In this document: one piece after another, positions 53,570 through 63,590 of the stretch | How positions within the stretch are numbered: the stretch's first letter is position 1 | How the letters are laid out: the number at the start of each line of letters is the position of its first letter | Assembly: GCA_934899185.1 (NCBI GenBank) | Contig: CAKXYI010000002.1 | Span: forward strand, 62,001-126,000 | Direction of reading: 5' to 3' | Length of the DNA: 64,000 bases | From: an uncultured Lachnospiraceae bacterium | GTDB taxonomy: Bacteria > Bacillota > Clostridia > Lachnospirales > Lachnospiraceae | Position numbers and translations under genes: made by a program | The notes under the pieces: generated by a model | Seen by the model: the letters and a program-made list of their open reading frames with translations, nothing else | What the model was told of the DNA's origin: nothing | Databases searched by the model: none

Positions 53570-54339
53570 TCGAATTAAAGCATATCCACAAATATTATAA
53601 TGCAGGCTCCGTCAACGAGATGTGCCTGTTTGACGATTTCAATCTGACGATCCAGGATGGAGAATTTGTTTCCATCGTCGGCAGTAACGGTTCGGGAAAG
53701 ACTTCCCTTTTAAATATCATCTGCGGAAGTATCGGCGTGGATCAGGGGCAGATCCTGATCGGTGGCGAGGATATCACAAGACAGAAAGACTATCTGCGTC
53801 ATCGTAATATCGGGCGTGTCTATCAAGATCCTTCCAAGGGCACATGCGGGCATATGACTATCTTGGAAAATATGGCACTTGCGGATAACAAGGGCAAGCC
53901 ATACAATCTGGGTATGAGTGTCAAAAAGAGCCGGGAAGAATATTACCGGGAATTGCTGCTTCCGTTGGGACTTGGGCTGGAAGATAAGATGCATACGCAG
54001 GTCGGTTCCCTTTCGGGCGGACAGAGACAGGCGGTGGCACTTTTGATGGCAACTATGACACCGATCGAAATGCTGATCTTAGATGAGCATACGGCGGCAC
54101 TGGATCCCAAGACGGCAGAGATCATTATGGAACTGACCGGCAAGATCGTAGCAGAAAAGCATCTGACCACCATGATGGTCACCCACAATCTCCGCTATGC
54201 GGTGGAATATGGCGACCGGCTTTTGATGATGCATCAGGGGCAGGCAATCCTTGATAAGTCCGGACAGGAGAAAAAGAATCTTGCGGTAGAAGATATCATG
54301 GGCGTATTTAATGAGATCAGTGTGGAGTGCGGTAACTAA
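53566..54339 (+). CDS. trpZ: Tryptophan ABC transporter ATPase
   Basis: 257 residues. Walker A GSNGSGKT, Q-loop VYQDPSKGT, signature LSGGQRQAVALLMA, Walker B MLILDEHTAALD and switch His in VTHNLRYAV. ATG overlaps the permease stop; its own stop overlaps the start of the next gene (TAATG). Confidence 0.94.
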   Translation: MIELKHIHKYYNAGSVNEMCLFDDFNLTIQDGEFVSIVGSNGSGKTSLLNIICGSIGVDQGQILIGGEDITRQKDYLRHRNIGRVYQDPSKGTCGHMTILENMALADNKGKPYNLGMSVKKSREEYYRELLLPLGLGLEDKMHTQVGSLSGGQRQAVALLMATMTPIEMLILDEHTAALDPKTAEIIMELTGKIVAEKHLTTMMVTHNLRYAVEYGDRLLMMHQGQAILDKSGQEKKNLAVEDIMGVFNEISVECGN

Positions 54340-54650
54340 TGGTAGAAGAATTAGCAGTCAATGCAGTAGAAAAGAAATTGGATATGCAGGCATCTATTTT
54401 AGTGGGGAACTATGAATATTACTATGCCTGCGGAAAATTAAAAGGTCTGATGGATCTTGCGGTGGACGAGGAGACAGCACCTCTTGTCATGAAAGAAATC
54501 GTGGACGAAGCCTTAGCGTCTTATGCACCGGATGAAGAGACTGAGCCAGTCAAGGCTTATCTGAAAACCTTGCTCCTGCGCTACCGTCCGGCAGATGAGT
54601 ACGATGCCCAGATGGCAGACCTCTTTCGCTGGGGCAGGGATGGCCATTAG
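54339..54650 (+). CDS. Unknown protein, fourth gene of the Trp-transport operon
   Basis: 103 residues, helical, acidic (MVEELAVNAVEKKLDMQASI, YYYACGKLKGLMDL, LKTLLLRYRP). The start overlaps the trpZ stop by one base (TAATG), so translation is coupled. No family recognised. The stop codon ends where a palindromic repeat begins. Confidence 0.7.
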   Translation: MVEELAVNAVEKKLDMQASILVGNYEYYYACGKLKGLMDLAVDEETAPLVMKEIVDEALASYAPDEETEPVKAYLKTLLLRYRPADEYDAQMADLFRWGRDGH

Positions 54651-54680
54651 GGACGTTCCTTTTGCCACAAGGAGCGTCCC
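54650..54680 (+). repeat. Palindromic repeat, left copy
   Basis: GGGACGTTCCTT ... AAGGAGCGTCCC hairpin (one G-T pair), beginning at the stop of the preceding gene. With flanks it matches, in inverted orientation, the copy at 55340-55370 over about 40 bases. May also terminate the trp operon. Confidence 0.75.
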
Positions 54681-54727
54681 TTTGGCATCTATTGCGTAGA
54701 CTAGATCATAGGGAGTACTCCCCCAAC

Positions 54728-55195
54728 TCACGCCGTAATCTTTCCAGGTGACTTCAATCTGGTCACCTTTTCACCCAACCTGTTTGCCTGGTTTTCAGGA
54801 TAAGTATCAAAGTAAGATTTATGTTGATCTGCGCGCTTCTTTTCAAAGTATGGGATTTTCGCCCAGATCATAGATGGCGCGCCGACAGTTAGCAGATACA
54901 GCGGTCCCCAGATGAGCGACTGGATCGTGTGCCCGTATTCATGCACCGCAAACATTTGAGAAAATTCTTCCTCACTATAATTTTCCCTTTCATGTGCATA
55001 ATAGAAAAATGGATCATCAGAAACAAAAATGAATAAACCAAGTGATAAACTCGCTTTTAACTTCCATGTAGTACAGATTGCTCCATGGAAATTTTTATGC
55101 GGGCAGTCACGGTTTTTTAGAAAAATAACAAAGCCAGCCAAGGTTTGTGGAGAGCCCCAAGTCAGTTGCAATATCGTATATAAAATCTTTTTCAT
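54728..55195 (-). CDS. HEYGH-motif membrane metallopeptidase-like protein
   Basis: 155 residues. Begins MKKILYTILQLTWGSPQTLA; the core has VHEYGHTIQSL, an HExxH zinc motif, followed by a hydrophobic segment (LYLLTVGAPSMIWAK) and a Tyr/Asn-rich end (YPENQANRLGEKV) with a possible third ligand. It resembles small uncharacterised Clostridial proteins with the same HEYGHT core. The gene is bracketed by inverted palindromic repeats and oriented against its neighbours, suggesting insertion. Confidence 0.7.
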   Translation of the reverse strand: MKKILYTILQLTWGSPQTLAGFVIFLKNRDCPHKNFHGAICTTWKLKASLSLGLFIFVSDDPFFYYAHERENYSEEEFSQMFAVHEYGHTIQSLIWGPLYLLTVGAPSMIWAKIPYFEKKRADQHKSYFDTYPENQANRLGEKVTRLKSPGKITA

Positions 55196-55339
55196 TTTCC
55201 CCTCGCTAAAGTCATCCTATTTGATTTTTACAATCATAAGAGTAACATTTTCTGTTCGCATGTTCAAATGCATATTTCCCTTCATATTTACACACGCTAT
55301 CCTATAGAAAAATAACGAAAACATGGGAATGAGCCAAAA

Positions 55340-55370
55340 GGGACACTCCTTATGGCAAAAGGAACGTCCC
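55340..55370 (+). repeat. Palindromic repeat, right copy (inverted)
   Basis: GGGACACTCCTT ... AAGGAACGTCCC hairpin. Its reverse complement matches the left copy at 54650-54680 with only two or three differences, and flanking bases (CCAC/CCAT, TTTGGC) match too. It ends six bases before the spoVAD ribosome site. Confidence 0.75.
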
Positions 55371-55388
55371 TGTGGCGAGGAGGATGGT

Positions 55389-56408
55389 ATGCAAATACAA
55401 ATGGGAGCGGACAGTCTCTGTCTGCCGAAGCCGGTCTATATCATGCAGACGGCATCGGTTGTTGGAAAATTGGAAGGAGAGGGACCGCTGGGGGATTGCT
55501 TTGACATGATCTGTACGGATGACCGCTTTGGCGCGGATTCCTGGGAGCGTGCGGAAAGTGAGATGCAAAAGGAGTCTCTGACGCTGGCACTGGGCAAGGC
55601 AGGGATGGACGGAGAGCAGTTGCGCTATCTTTTTGCGGGAGATCTTTTGGGGCAGACCATTGCATCTTCTTTTGGCTTGATGGAGTTTCAAAGACCGTTT
55701 TTCGGCTTGTATGGTGCCTGCTCAACGGTGGGAGAAGCCTTATCTCTGGCAGCCATGAGCGTTGCGGCAGACTATGCAGACCTTGTGGCTGCGGTCACTT
55801 CCTCACACTTTGGTGGGGCAGAGCGGCAATTCCGTTTCCCTATTGAATATGCCAACCAAAGACCGCTTTGTTCGACATGGACGGTCACAGGCAGCGGTGC
55901 CTATATTTTGGGAACGGTCAAATCCGGGGCAAAGATCACAGGCATCACGACGGGAAAGATCATGGATCTGGGCATCCGGGATGCACAGAATATGGGAGCT
56001 GCTATGGCACCTGCGGCATCTGCCCTTATTTTAAATCACATGAAAGATTTTGAGCGGAGTCCCAAAGATTATGATGCCATCATCACGGGTGATCTGGGAA
56101 GTGTGGGAAGCGAGATCCTGGCAGAACTTTGCAGTATCGGTGGATGCGACATCACAGACAATCACTATGACTGTGGCATGGAGATTTTTGATGCAGACGA
56201 GCAGCACACATGCGCAGGAGGCTCCGGTTGCGGCTGTTCGGCGGTCACATTGGCATCTTATTATCTGCCCCGCGTCATATCCGGCAAATGGAAACGGATC
56301 TTATTTATCCCGACTGGAGCACTCTTATCCCCGGTCAGTTTCAATGAGGGCAACAGTGTGCCGGGCATTGCCCACGGCGTTGTGATCGAACATGAGGAGG
56401 TGGAATGA
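55389..56408 (+). CDS. spoVAD: Stage V sporulation protein AD
   Basis: 339 residues, thiolase-like fold. Part of the SpoVA channel system that loads dipicolinic acid into the spore. RPFFGLYGACSTVGEALSLA, AVTSSHFGGAERQFRFP, GSGAYIL and HTCAGGSGCGCSA are family motifs. ATG 55389 has GAGGAGG six bases upstream; the earlier in-frame ATG at 55323 would translate through the palindromic repeat and is rejected. spoVAC, usually directly upstream, is absent. Confidence 0.93.
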   Translation: MQIQMGADSLCLPKPVYIMQTASVVGKLEGEGPLGDCFDMICTDDRFGADSWERAESEMQKESLTLALGKAGMDGEQLRYLFAGDLLGQTIASSFGLMEFQRPFFGLYGACSTVGEALSLAAMSVAADYADLVAAVTSSHFGGAERQFRFPIEYANQRPLCSTWTVTGSGAYILGTVKSGAKITGITTGKIMDLGIRDAQNMGAAMAPAASALILNHMKDFERSPKDYDAIITGDLGSVGSEILAELCSIGGCDITDNHYDCGMEIFDADEQHTCAGGSGCGCSAVTLASYYLPRVISGKWKRILFIPTGALLSPVSFNEGNSVPGIAHGVVIEHEEVE

Positions 56409-56764
56409 TGGACTATGTAAAAGCGTTTGTCATTGGCGGTCTGATCTGTGCTCTGGTACAGATCTTAATGGAAAAAACAAAAATGTTGCCGGGGCGTATC
56501 ATGGTACTTCTGGTCTGCACCGGTGCCTTGCTGGGAGCCATCGGCATTTATGAACCTTTTGTGGAATTTGCAGGCGCAGGCGCATCGGTGCCCCTTTTGG
56601 GCTTTGGCAATGTCTTATGGAAAGGCGTCAAAGAAGCCGTGGAAGAACAGGGATTCTTAGGAACTTTTGCCGGCGGGCTCAAGGCTGGGGCAGTGGGAAT
56701 TTCGGCGGCACTCATCTTTGGTTATCTGGGAGCCCTGATCTTCCCACTCAAGCGAAAAAGATAA
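56405..56764 (+). CDS. spoVAE: Stage V sporulation protein AE
   Basis: 119 residues, three or four membrane spans (KAFVIGGLICALVQILMEKT, RIMVLLVCTGALLGAIGIYE, GGLKAGAVGISAALIFGYLG). SpoVAE(b)-type component of the spore DPA channel. Overlaps the spoVAD stop (ATGA). Confidence 0.9.
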   Translation: MMDYVKAFVIGGLICALVQILMEKTKMLPGRIMVLLVCTGALLGAIGIYEPFVEFAGAGASVPLLGFGNVLWKGVKEAVEEQGFLGTFAGGLKAGAVGISAALIFGYLGALIFPLKRKR

Positions 56765-56858
56765 AACGCGTAGGAATAGGTATAAAAACAGAAAATCCAG
56801 GCCATACTATAAATGCCTTGCAAGGAACGAGGTAAATTGTGTAAAGGAGAATATCGCG

Positions 56859-57209
56859 ATGAAAAAAGGAAAACTTCTGCTGGTATTGGCACTTTCGGTA
56901 TTGGCACTTGCTACTTTTGTAGGTTGCGGAACCAACAAGAAGGCAACCGACAATAATAAGAACGAAACGCAGAATGTCAATGACGCGACCGGAGGCAACA
57001 AGAAGGACACAAGTGATGACACAAAAACCGAGGACAATGGTGGCGGCATCATTGATGATGTTGTCGATGGTGTGGGAGACGGCGTTAAGGATGTGACCGA
57101 CGGCGTATCCGATGGTGTCAAAGATGTGACCAATGGTGTGGAAAATGCTACAGACAATATGACAGACAACAATAAAACAACCACACAGAACAAGGCAAAT
57201 GCCAATTAA
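56859..57209 (+). CDS. Small lipoprotein with DGV/KDVT repeats
   Basis: 116 residues. Signal peptide and lipobox ending TFVGCG, then an Asn/Lys/Asp/Thr-rich stretch and a repetitive helix: DGVGDGVKDVTDGVSDGVKD with VTNGVENATDN. The repeat also shows at DNA level (AAGGATGTGACC and AAAGATGTGACC). Low complexity; function unknown. AAAGGAG upstream, terminator downstream. Confidence 0.8.
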   Translation: MKKGKLLLVLALSVLALATFVGCGTNKKATDNNKNETQNVNDATGGNKKDTSDDTKTEDNGGGIIDDVVDGVGDGVKDVTDGVSDGVKDVTNGVENATDNMTDNNKTTTQNKANAN

Positions 57210-57231
57210 ATAAATATGTAGAACAAGTTAG

Positions 57232-57275
57232 AAAAGGTACCAGTTCCAGAAAAATTTGGAATGGGTGCCTTTTTT
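57232..57275 (+). terminator. Terminator after repeat lipoprotein
   Basis: AAAAGGTACCAGTTCCA pairs imperfectly with TGGAATGGGTGCCTTTT, then T residues. Confidence 0.8.
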
Positions 57276-57475
57276 AGTTGGTAGAAATTATAAAAAAATT
57301 CAACTATTAAAACTTTTTTGAAAATCTGCTTGTATATGACTTAGAGATAATGTGATTGAAAGGAGACTTTGTTCAGGCGAATTGTTTGGGCAGTATATAT
57401 AGAGATGGCATACATTGAAAAAAGCACGATGGGGCAAAGTCTTGCCGAAACGAAAAAAAGAGATATAATAAGGGT

Positions 57476-58162
57476 ATGGCTACGAAGAAAAGACACAGAC
57501 TTACGAAGAAACAAAAGAAAAAACTGATCTTAGAGGTCATCATCTTATTTTTGGCGACCGTGGGAGCATTGACCATTATACTGGGGATCGGGCGCAAGGT
57601 CGTTTCGGTATTTTCGGGAAAAGATGCCAACAAGGTTGTGACCGAACAGCCGGATCTGGATGTGGAACTTTTGTCCATCAATGATTATTCCCGCCCGGGA
57701 CTTGCCATGAATGAGGTCAAAGGTATTGTCATCCATTACACGGCAAATCCGGGATCGACCGCCATACAGAACCGCAATTATTTTGAGGGACTCAAGGAAA
57801 GTCATGAAACGATGGCGAGTAGTCATTTTATCATTGGTTTGGATGGCGAGATCGTCCAGTGCATTCCGACGAATGAGATCAGTTATGCTTCCAATGACAG
57901 GAATAACGATACAATCTCCATAGAATGTTGTCACCCGGATACAAGCGGACAGTTCAACCAGCAGACCTATGATTCGCTGGTTGAACTTACGGCATATCTG
58001 ATGGGTAAGTTTAACCTGACAACGAATGATGTCATACGTCATTATGATGTGACTGGAAAAAAATGTCCGCTCTATTTTGTGGATCACGAGGATGCATGGC
58101 AGCAGTTCCTTGCGGATGTTAATACTTATATTGATACTCATGGCACGGTACAGGAGGAATAG
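57476..58162 (+). CDS. Membrane-anchored N-acetylmuramoyl-L-alanine amidase
   Basis: 228 residues. Basic N-terminus, one membrane anchor (LILEVIILFLATVGALTIIL) and an Amidase_2 domain: VIHYTANPGS with a zinc His, SSHFIIGLDGEIVQCIP, SIECCHPD, and RHYDVTGKKCPLYF with the second His and Cys ligands. It cleaves the amide between MurNAc and L-Ala. Followed three bases later by a PAP2 phosphatase, so the two are coupled. Confidence 0.92.
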   Translation: MATKKRHRLTKKQKKKLILEVIILFLATVGALTIILGIGRKVVSVFSGKDANKVVTEQPDLDVELLSINDYSRPGLAMNEVKGIVIHYTANPGSTAIQNRNYFEGLKESHETMASSHFIIGLDGEIVQCIPTNEISYASNDRNNDTISIECCHPDTSGQFNQQTYDSLVELTAYLMGKFNLTTNDVIRHYDVTGKKCPLYFVDHEDAWQQFLADVNTYIDTHGTVQEE

Positions 58163-58165
58163 TAG

Positions 58166-58666
58166 ATGCAGCAAGACCAGTACAATCGCATGGCAGATGC
58201 TCTGCGGAGCCATCCCGAGGTTTTAGGGTGGATCCTTGGTGCCAATCGTCTGATCACCGGACTTACCATGGTAGCCTATCCGGCATTGCTTTTGTATTTG
58301 CTTTTTACAGCAAAATATGAGATGCTATATCACACTGTTTTGGTGCCGGGAGTGGCATTTGTGGTCGTCAGTTTATTTCGGCGTGTCTACAATGCACCGC
58401 GTCCTTACGAAAAAATGGACATCAGACCACTGATACCAAAAGATACCCATGGCAGGAGTTTTCCAAGCCGCCATGTATTTTCAATCTTTATCATTGGCAT
58501 GTGCTTTACGCAGGTTTCGCCCATTCTGGCAGGGCTGATCTTTCTTGCCGGTATTTTTCTGGCGATCGTCCGCGTGATCGGCGGCGTACATTTTATCGGG
58601 GATGTCATTGCCGGGGCACTTTTGGGGATCTTTATCGGGATACTTGGATTTTACTTTATTTTTTGA
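58166..58666 (+). CDS. PAP2-family membrane phosphatase
   Basis: 166 residues, five or six spans. The three PAP2 motifs are visible: RRVYNAPRPYE, SFPSRHVFS and RVIGGVHFIGDVIAG. Probably dephosphorylates undecaprenyl pyrophosphate or another lipid phosphate, which fits its amidase neighbour. Confidence 0.92.
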   Translation: MQQDQYNRMADALRSHPEVLGWILGANRLITGLTMVAYPALLLYLLFTAKYEMLYHTVLVPGVAFVVVSLFRRVYNAPRPYEKMDIRPLIPKDTHGRSFPSRHVFSIFIIGMCFTQVSPILAGLIFLAGIFLAIVRVIGGVHFIGDVIAGALLGIFIGILGFYFIF

Positions 58667-58693
58667 GACTAATCGGATACGGGAGAGTAAACT

Positions 58694-58942
58694 ATGAAAA
58701 GAAACATACGAAAAGTGATTTCTGTTGTACTGGGATTGATGGGGACACTTCTTGCCATTTATGTGGGAGGCTATTGGCTTTTTATCCGTCCGGTCCGTTT
58801 TTTGTATGTCGGATTTTTGGCAGGAACCCTGACAAAGAAATCACTGTTGATCTGCATTATTAAGATATTCTTGGCATCCACGGCAGGCGGAGGCATCTGG
58901 TGTATCTTTGATATTATTGCCGGACATTTCCGGGATGAATGA
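58694..58942 (+). CDS. Small membrane protein
   Basis: 82 residues with two clear hydrophobic segments (VISVVLGLMGTLLAIYVGGY and LLICIIKIFLASTAGGGIWC). GGGAGAG precedes the ATG. Last gene of the amidase-PAP2 run. No family recognised. Confidence 0.7.
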   Translation: MKRNIRKVISVVLGLMGTLLAIYVGGYWLFIRPVRFLYVGFLAGTLTKKSLLICIIKIFLASTAGGGIWCIFDIIAGHFRDE

Positions 58943-58957
58943 TCTATGTTCAAACAA

Positions 58958-58997
58958 AAACAAGGGGCATGTGTCAATGACACACGCCCCTTGTTTT
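58958..58997 (+). terminator. Bidirectional terminator between small membrane gene and guaB
   Basis: AAACAAGGGGC / GCCCCTTGTTT (11 bp) plus TGTGTC / GACACA inside, one mismatch between; T-run on the plus strand and A-tract upstream for the minus strand. Confidence 0.9.
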
Positions 58998-59006
58998 ATG
59001 TTTTAT

Positions 59007-60509
<1,503 letters not shown>

Positions 60510-60664
60510 TCAGTAGGTGCGGAAAGACGACCGATCCCTACTTTAATATGATATTTTAACAAAATAGCAGAGGATAGGCAAGTAGAACAAAAGGTTTATT
60601 TTTCGTACAAAGTGTGCTATGCTCAATCCAAATGATTTTTTAAGAAAGGAAACTACATATTACT

Positions 60665-61444
60665 ATGGAATACCGACCGTGTATTGACATACACAATGGC
60701 AAGGTGAAACAGATCGTAGGAGCCTCTTTGCAGGATGAGGGCGATCAGGCAAACGAAAATTTTGTATCCAAGCGGGATGCAGACTTTTTCGCAGACTTTT
60801 ACGCAAAGGATGGTCTGAAGGGCGGGCATGTCATCATGCTCAACAAGACAGATAGTCCCTACTATGAGGAGACAAAGCAACAGGCACTTTTGGCGCTACA
60901 TACTTATCCGGGAGGCATGCAGATCGGCGGAGGCATTACAGCGGACAATGCCGCTTACTTTTTAGCGGAGGGAGCCAGTCATGTGATCGTGACTTCTTAT
61001 GTCTTTTCCGATGGCAAAGTCAATTACCAGAACTTAGGCAGATTGGTGGAGGCGGTTGGCAAAGAGCATATCGTCTTAGATCTTTCCGCCCGCAGGGCAG
61101 ACGATGATTATTTTATTGTGACAGACCGCTGGCAGCATTTTACAAAGGAAAAGATCACGACAGAGTTACTGGATCGACTTTCTTCCTATTGTGATGAGTT
61201 CTTGATCCATGCGGCGGATGTCGAGGGCAAGTGCCAGGGGATTGAGGAAGATCTGGTCCGTCTTTTGGGAGACTGGGGCAAGATCCCGATCACTTATGCA
61301 GGAGGTATTTCCGATTATCAGGACATTACACACATCAAGGAGATCGGTGACGGCAGGATCAATATCACGATCGGATCGGCACTGGATCTTTTTGGCGGCA
61401 ATCTCAATTATGAGACCGTATTAAAATATGTGCAGGATGTATAG
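60665..61444 (+). CDS. hisA: ProFAR isomerase, HIS6 (eukaryote-like) type
   Basis: 259 residues. TIM-barrel isomerase of histidine synthesis. YRPCIDIHNGKVKQIVG and GGMQIGGGITADNAAYFLAE, with YAGGISDYQDI in the second half-barrel, follow the HIS6 type found in fungi and plants and in many Lachnospiraceae, which differs from E. coli HisA. Catalytic Asp residues are in CIDIHNG and HAADVEGK. It is not in a his operon; dapF follows after 13 bp. Confidence 0.9.
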   Translation: MEYRPCIDIHNGKVKQIVGASLQDEGDQANENFVSKRDADFFADFYAKDGLKGGHVIMLNKTDSPYYEETKQQALLALHTYPGGMQIGGGITADNAAYFLAEGASHVIVTSYVFSDGKVNYQNLGRLVEAVGKEHIVLDLSARRADDDYFIVTDRWQHFTKEKITTELLDRLSSYCDEFLIHAADVEGKCQGIEEDLVRLLGDWGKIPITYAGGISDYQDITHIKEIGDGRINITIGSALDLFGGNLNYETVLKYVQDV

Positions 61445-61457
61445 AAAAGAGGTAGCG

Positions 61458-62318
61458 ATGAAATTTACAAAAATGCATGGATGTGGCAATGACTATGTGT
61501 ATGTAGATTGCACAAAGGAAGTCATTCCCAATATTTCAGAAACCGCCATTCGGGTGAGTGACCGCCATTTTGGGATAGGGTCGGATGGCTTGATCCTGAT
61601 CAAAGCGTCCGATGTGGCAGACTTTGAAATGGATATGTATAATGCAGACGGATCCCGCGGAAAAATGTGTGGAAACGGCATCCGCTGTGTGGCAAAATAT
61701 GTCTATGACCATGGTCTGACAGACAAGACAACGATCACGGTCAACACCCTTTCCGGTATCAAGACATTGCAACTTACGGTAGAAGATGGCAAGGTCAGTA
61801 AGGTGCGTGTCGATATGGGAGAGCCGGAACTCATTCCGGCGCAGGTGCCGGTCAAAGCATCCGTCCTTGGCTTGGCGGACGATCGAAGGAAAGCGATCGT
61901 GGCAGAGCCATTAGAGATCAAGGGCAGATCTTATGATATTACCTGCGTATCTATGGGAAATCCGCACTGCATCACCTTTATCGAGGAGGATGTCAGAGAT
62001 TTTCCACTGGAGGAAGTGGGACCGGTCTTTGAAAAACATGAACTATTTCCGGAACGGGTCAATACTGAATTTATCAATGTGATCGACAAGGATCATTTGC
62101 GTATGCGCGTGTGGGAACGCGGTTCCGGCGAAACACTTGCCTGTGGTACAGGAGCCTGTGCTGTGGCAGTGGCGTCCTATCTTAACGGGTTTACAGGACG
62201 GGGTGTAGATATCGAACTTCTGGGCGGTCATCTGGAGATCGTCTATGACGAAAAGACCAACCATGTCTTTATGACAGGTCCGGCAACCGAGGTCTTTTCT
62301 GGGGAGATCGATTTATAG
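61458..62318 (+). CDS. dapF: Diaminopimelate epimerase
   Basis: 286 residues. Interconverts LL- and meso-diaminopimelate. The two catalytic cysteines are in GKMCGNGIRCVAKY and LACGTGACAVAVAS; the N-terminus reads KFTKMHGCGNDYVYVDC. ATG 61458 follows AGAGGTAGCG. Grouped with dapL. Confidence 0.96.
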   Translation: MKFTKMHGCGNDYVYVDCTKEVIPNISETAIRVSDRHFGIGSDGLILIKASDVADFEMDMYNADGSRGKMCGNGIRCVAKYVYDHGLTDKTTITVNTLSGIKTLQLTVEDGKVSKVRVDMGEPELIPAQVPVKASVLGLADDRRKAIVAEPLEIKGRSYDITCVSMGNPHCITFIEEDVRDFPLEEVGPVFEKHELFPERVNTEFINVIDKDHLRMRVWERGSGETLACGTGACAVAVASYLNGFTGRGVDIELLGGHLEIVYDEKTNHVFMTGPATEVFSGEIDL

Positions 62319-62375
62319 GAGTATAGAACTTGACAGCAAAAAGAACTTGTGAATGGGCATAAAAGGAGAATGAAG

Positions 62376-63590
62376 ATGTACAAGATCAATACGAATTATC
62401 AAAAATTACCAGGAAGTTATTTGTTCAGCAATATTGCAAAGAAGGTCAGTGCCTTTACAGAGGCACATCCGGATGCAGACATTATCCGTCTGGGCATCGG
62501 GGATGTGACCCAGCCAATCGCGCCGGCAATGATCGAGGCAATGCATAAGGCGGTGGACGAGATGGGAGATGCCAAGACTTTCCACGGCTATGCACCGGAC
62601 TTGGGCTATGCTTTCCTGCGTGATGCTATCGTGGCACATGACTATCAGGCAAGAGGCTGTGATATTTCTGCGGATGAGATCTTTGTATCTGACGGAGCCA
62701 AAAGTGATTCCGGTAATATTCAGGAGATTTTTGCACAGGATAACCGTATTGCGGTATGTGATCCGGTCTATCCGGTCTATGTAGATTCCAATGTTATGGC
62801 TGGAAGAACCGGTCAGTACGATGCGGCAACACAGATGTGGAGCAATGTGATCTATATGCCATGTACGGCAGAGAATAATTTCGTGCCGGAATTTCCAAAG
62901 GAGAACCCGGACATCATTTATCTGTGTTTGCCAAACAATCCGACAGGAACTACACTGACAAAAGATCAGTTGCAGGAATGGGTAGATTATGCAAACCGTA
63001 TCGGTGCTATCATTATTTATGATGCTGCCTATGAAGCATATATTTCCGAAAGCAATGTGGCACACACTATCTATGAGTGTCGGGGGGCAAAGACTTGTGC
63101 AATCGAGATCCGCAGTTTTTCAAAAAATGCAGGATTTACCGGCGTCCGTCTTGGCTTTACGGTCGTACCAAAGGAATTGGTATGTGATGGCGTTTCTTTG
63201 AATGGCATGTGGGCGAGACGCCACGGAACTAAGTTCAACGGAGCACCTTACATCATCCAGCGTGCAGGCGAGGCTGTGTATTCTGAGGCAGGACAGGCAC
63301 AGATCAAAGAACAGGTCGGCTATTACATGAACAATGCCAAGACCATCTACACCGGACTCAAGGATGCCGGTTATGAAGTCTATGGCGGCATCAATGCACC
63401 TTACATCTGGCTTAAGACACCGGATCATATGACATCCTGGGATTTCTTTGACTTCCTATTAGAAAAGGCAAATGTGGTAGGAACACCGGGAAGCGGGTTT
63501 GGACCAAGTGGAGAGGGGTACTTTAGACTGACAGCATTTGGCAGTTATGAAAACTCTGTGCGCGCACTGGAACGTATCAAAAATCTATGA
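62376..63590 (+). CDS. dapL: LL-diaminopimelate aminotransferase
   Basis: 404 residues, fold-type I PLP enzyme of the direct lysine/DAP route. [32 protein letters not shown] and the PLP lysine in [15 protein letters not shown], and [20 protein letters not shown] at the end, are diagnostic. ATG 62376 has AAAAGGAG seven bases upstream. Follows dapF; together they supply meso-DAP. Its stop overlaps the next ATG. Confidence 0.96.
   Translation: MYKINTNYQKLPGSYLFSNIAKKVSAFTEAHPDADIIRLGIGDVTQPIAPAMIEAMHKAVDEMGDAKTFHGYAPDLGYAFLRDAIVAHDYQARGCDISADEIFVSDGAKSDSGNIQEIFAQDNRIAVCDPVYPVYVDSNVMAGRTGQYDAATQMWSNVIYMPCTAENNFVPEFPKENPDIIYLCLPNNPTGTTLTKDQLQEWVDYANRIGAIIIYDAAYEAYISESNVAHTIYECRGAKTCAIEIRSFSKNAGFTGVRLGFTVVPKELVCDGVSLNGMWARRHGTKFNGAPYIIQRAGEAVYSEAGQAQIKEQVGYYMNNAKTIYTGLKDAGYEVYGGINAPYIWLKTPDHMTSWDFFDFLLEKANVVGTPGSGFGPSGEGYFRLTAFGSYENSVRALERIKNL

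Noticed and set aside
55323-55388. Longer spoVAD start
   Set aside because: Would translate the palindromic repeat; GAGGAGG fits ATG 55389 instead.
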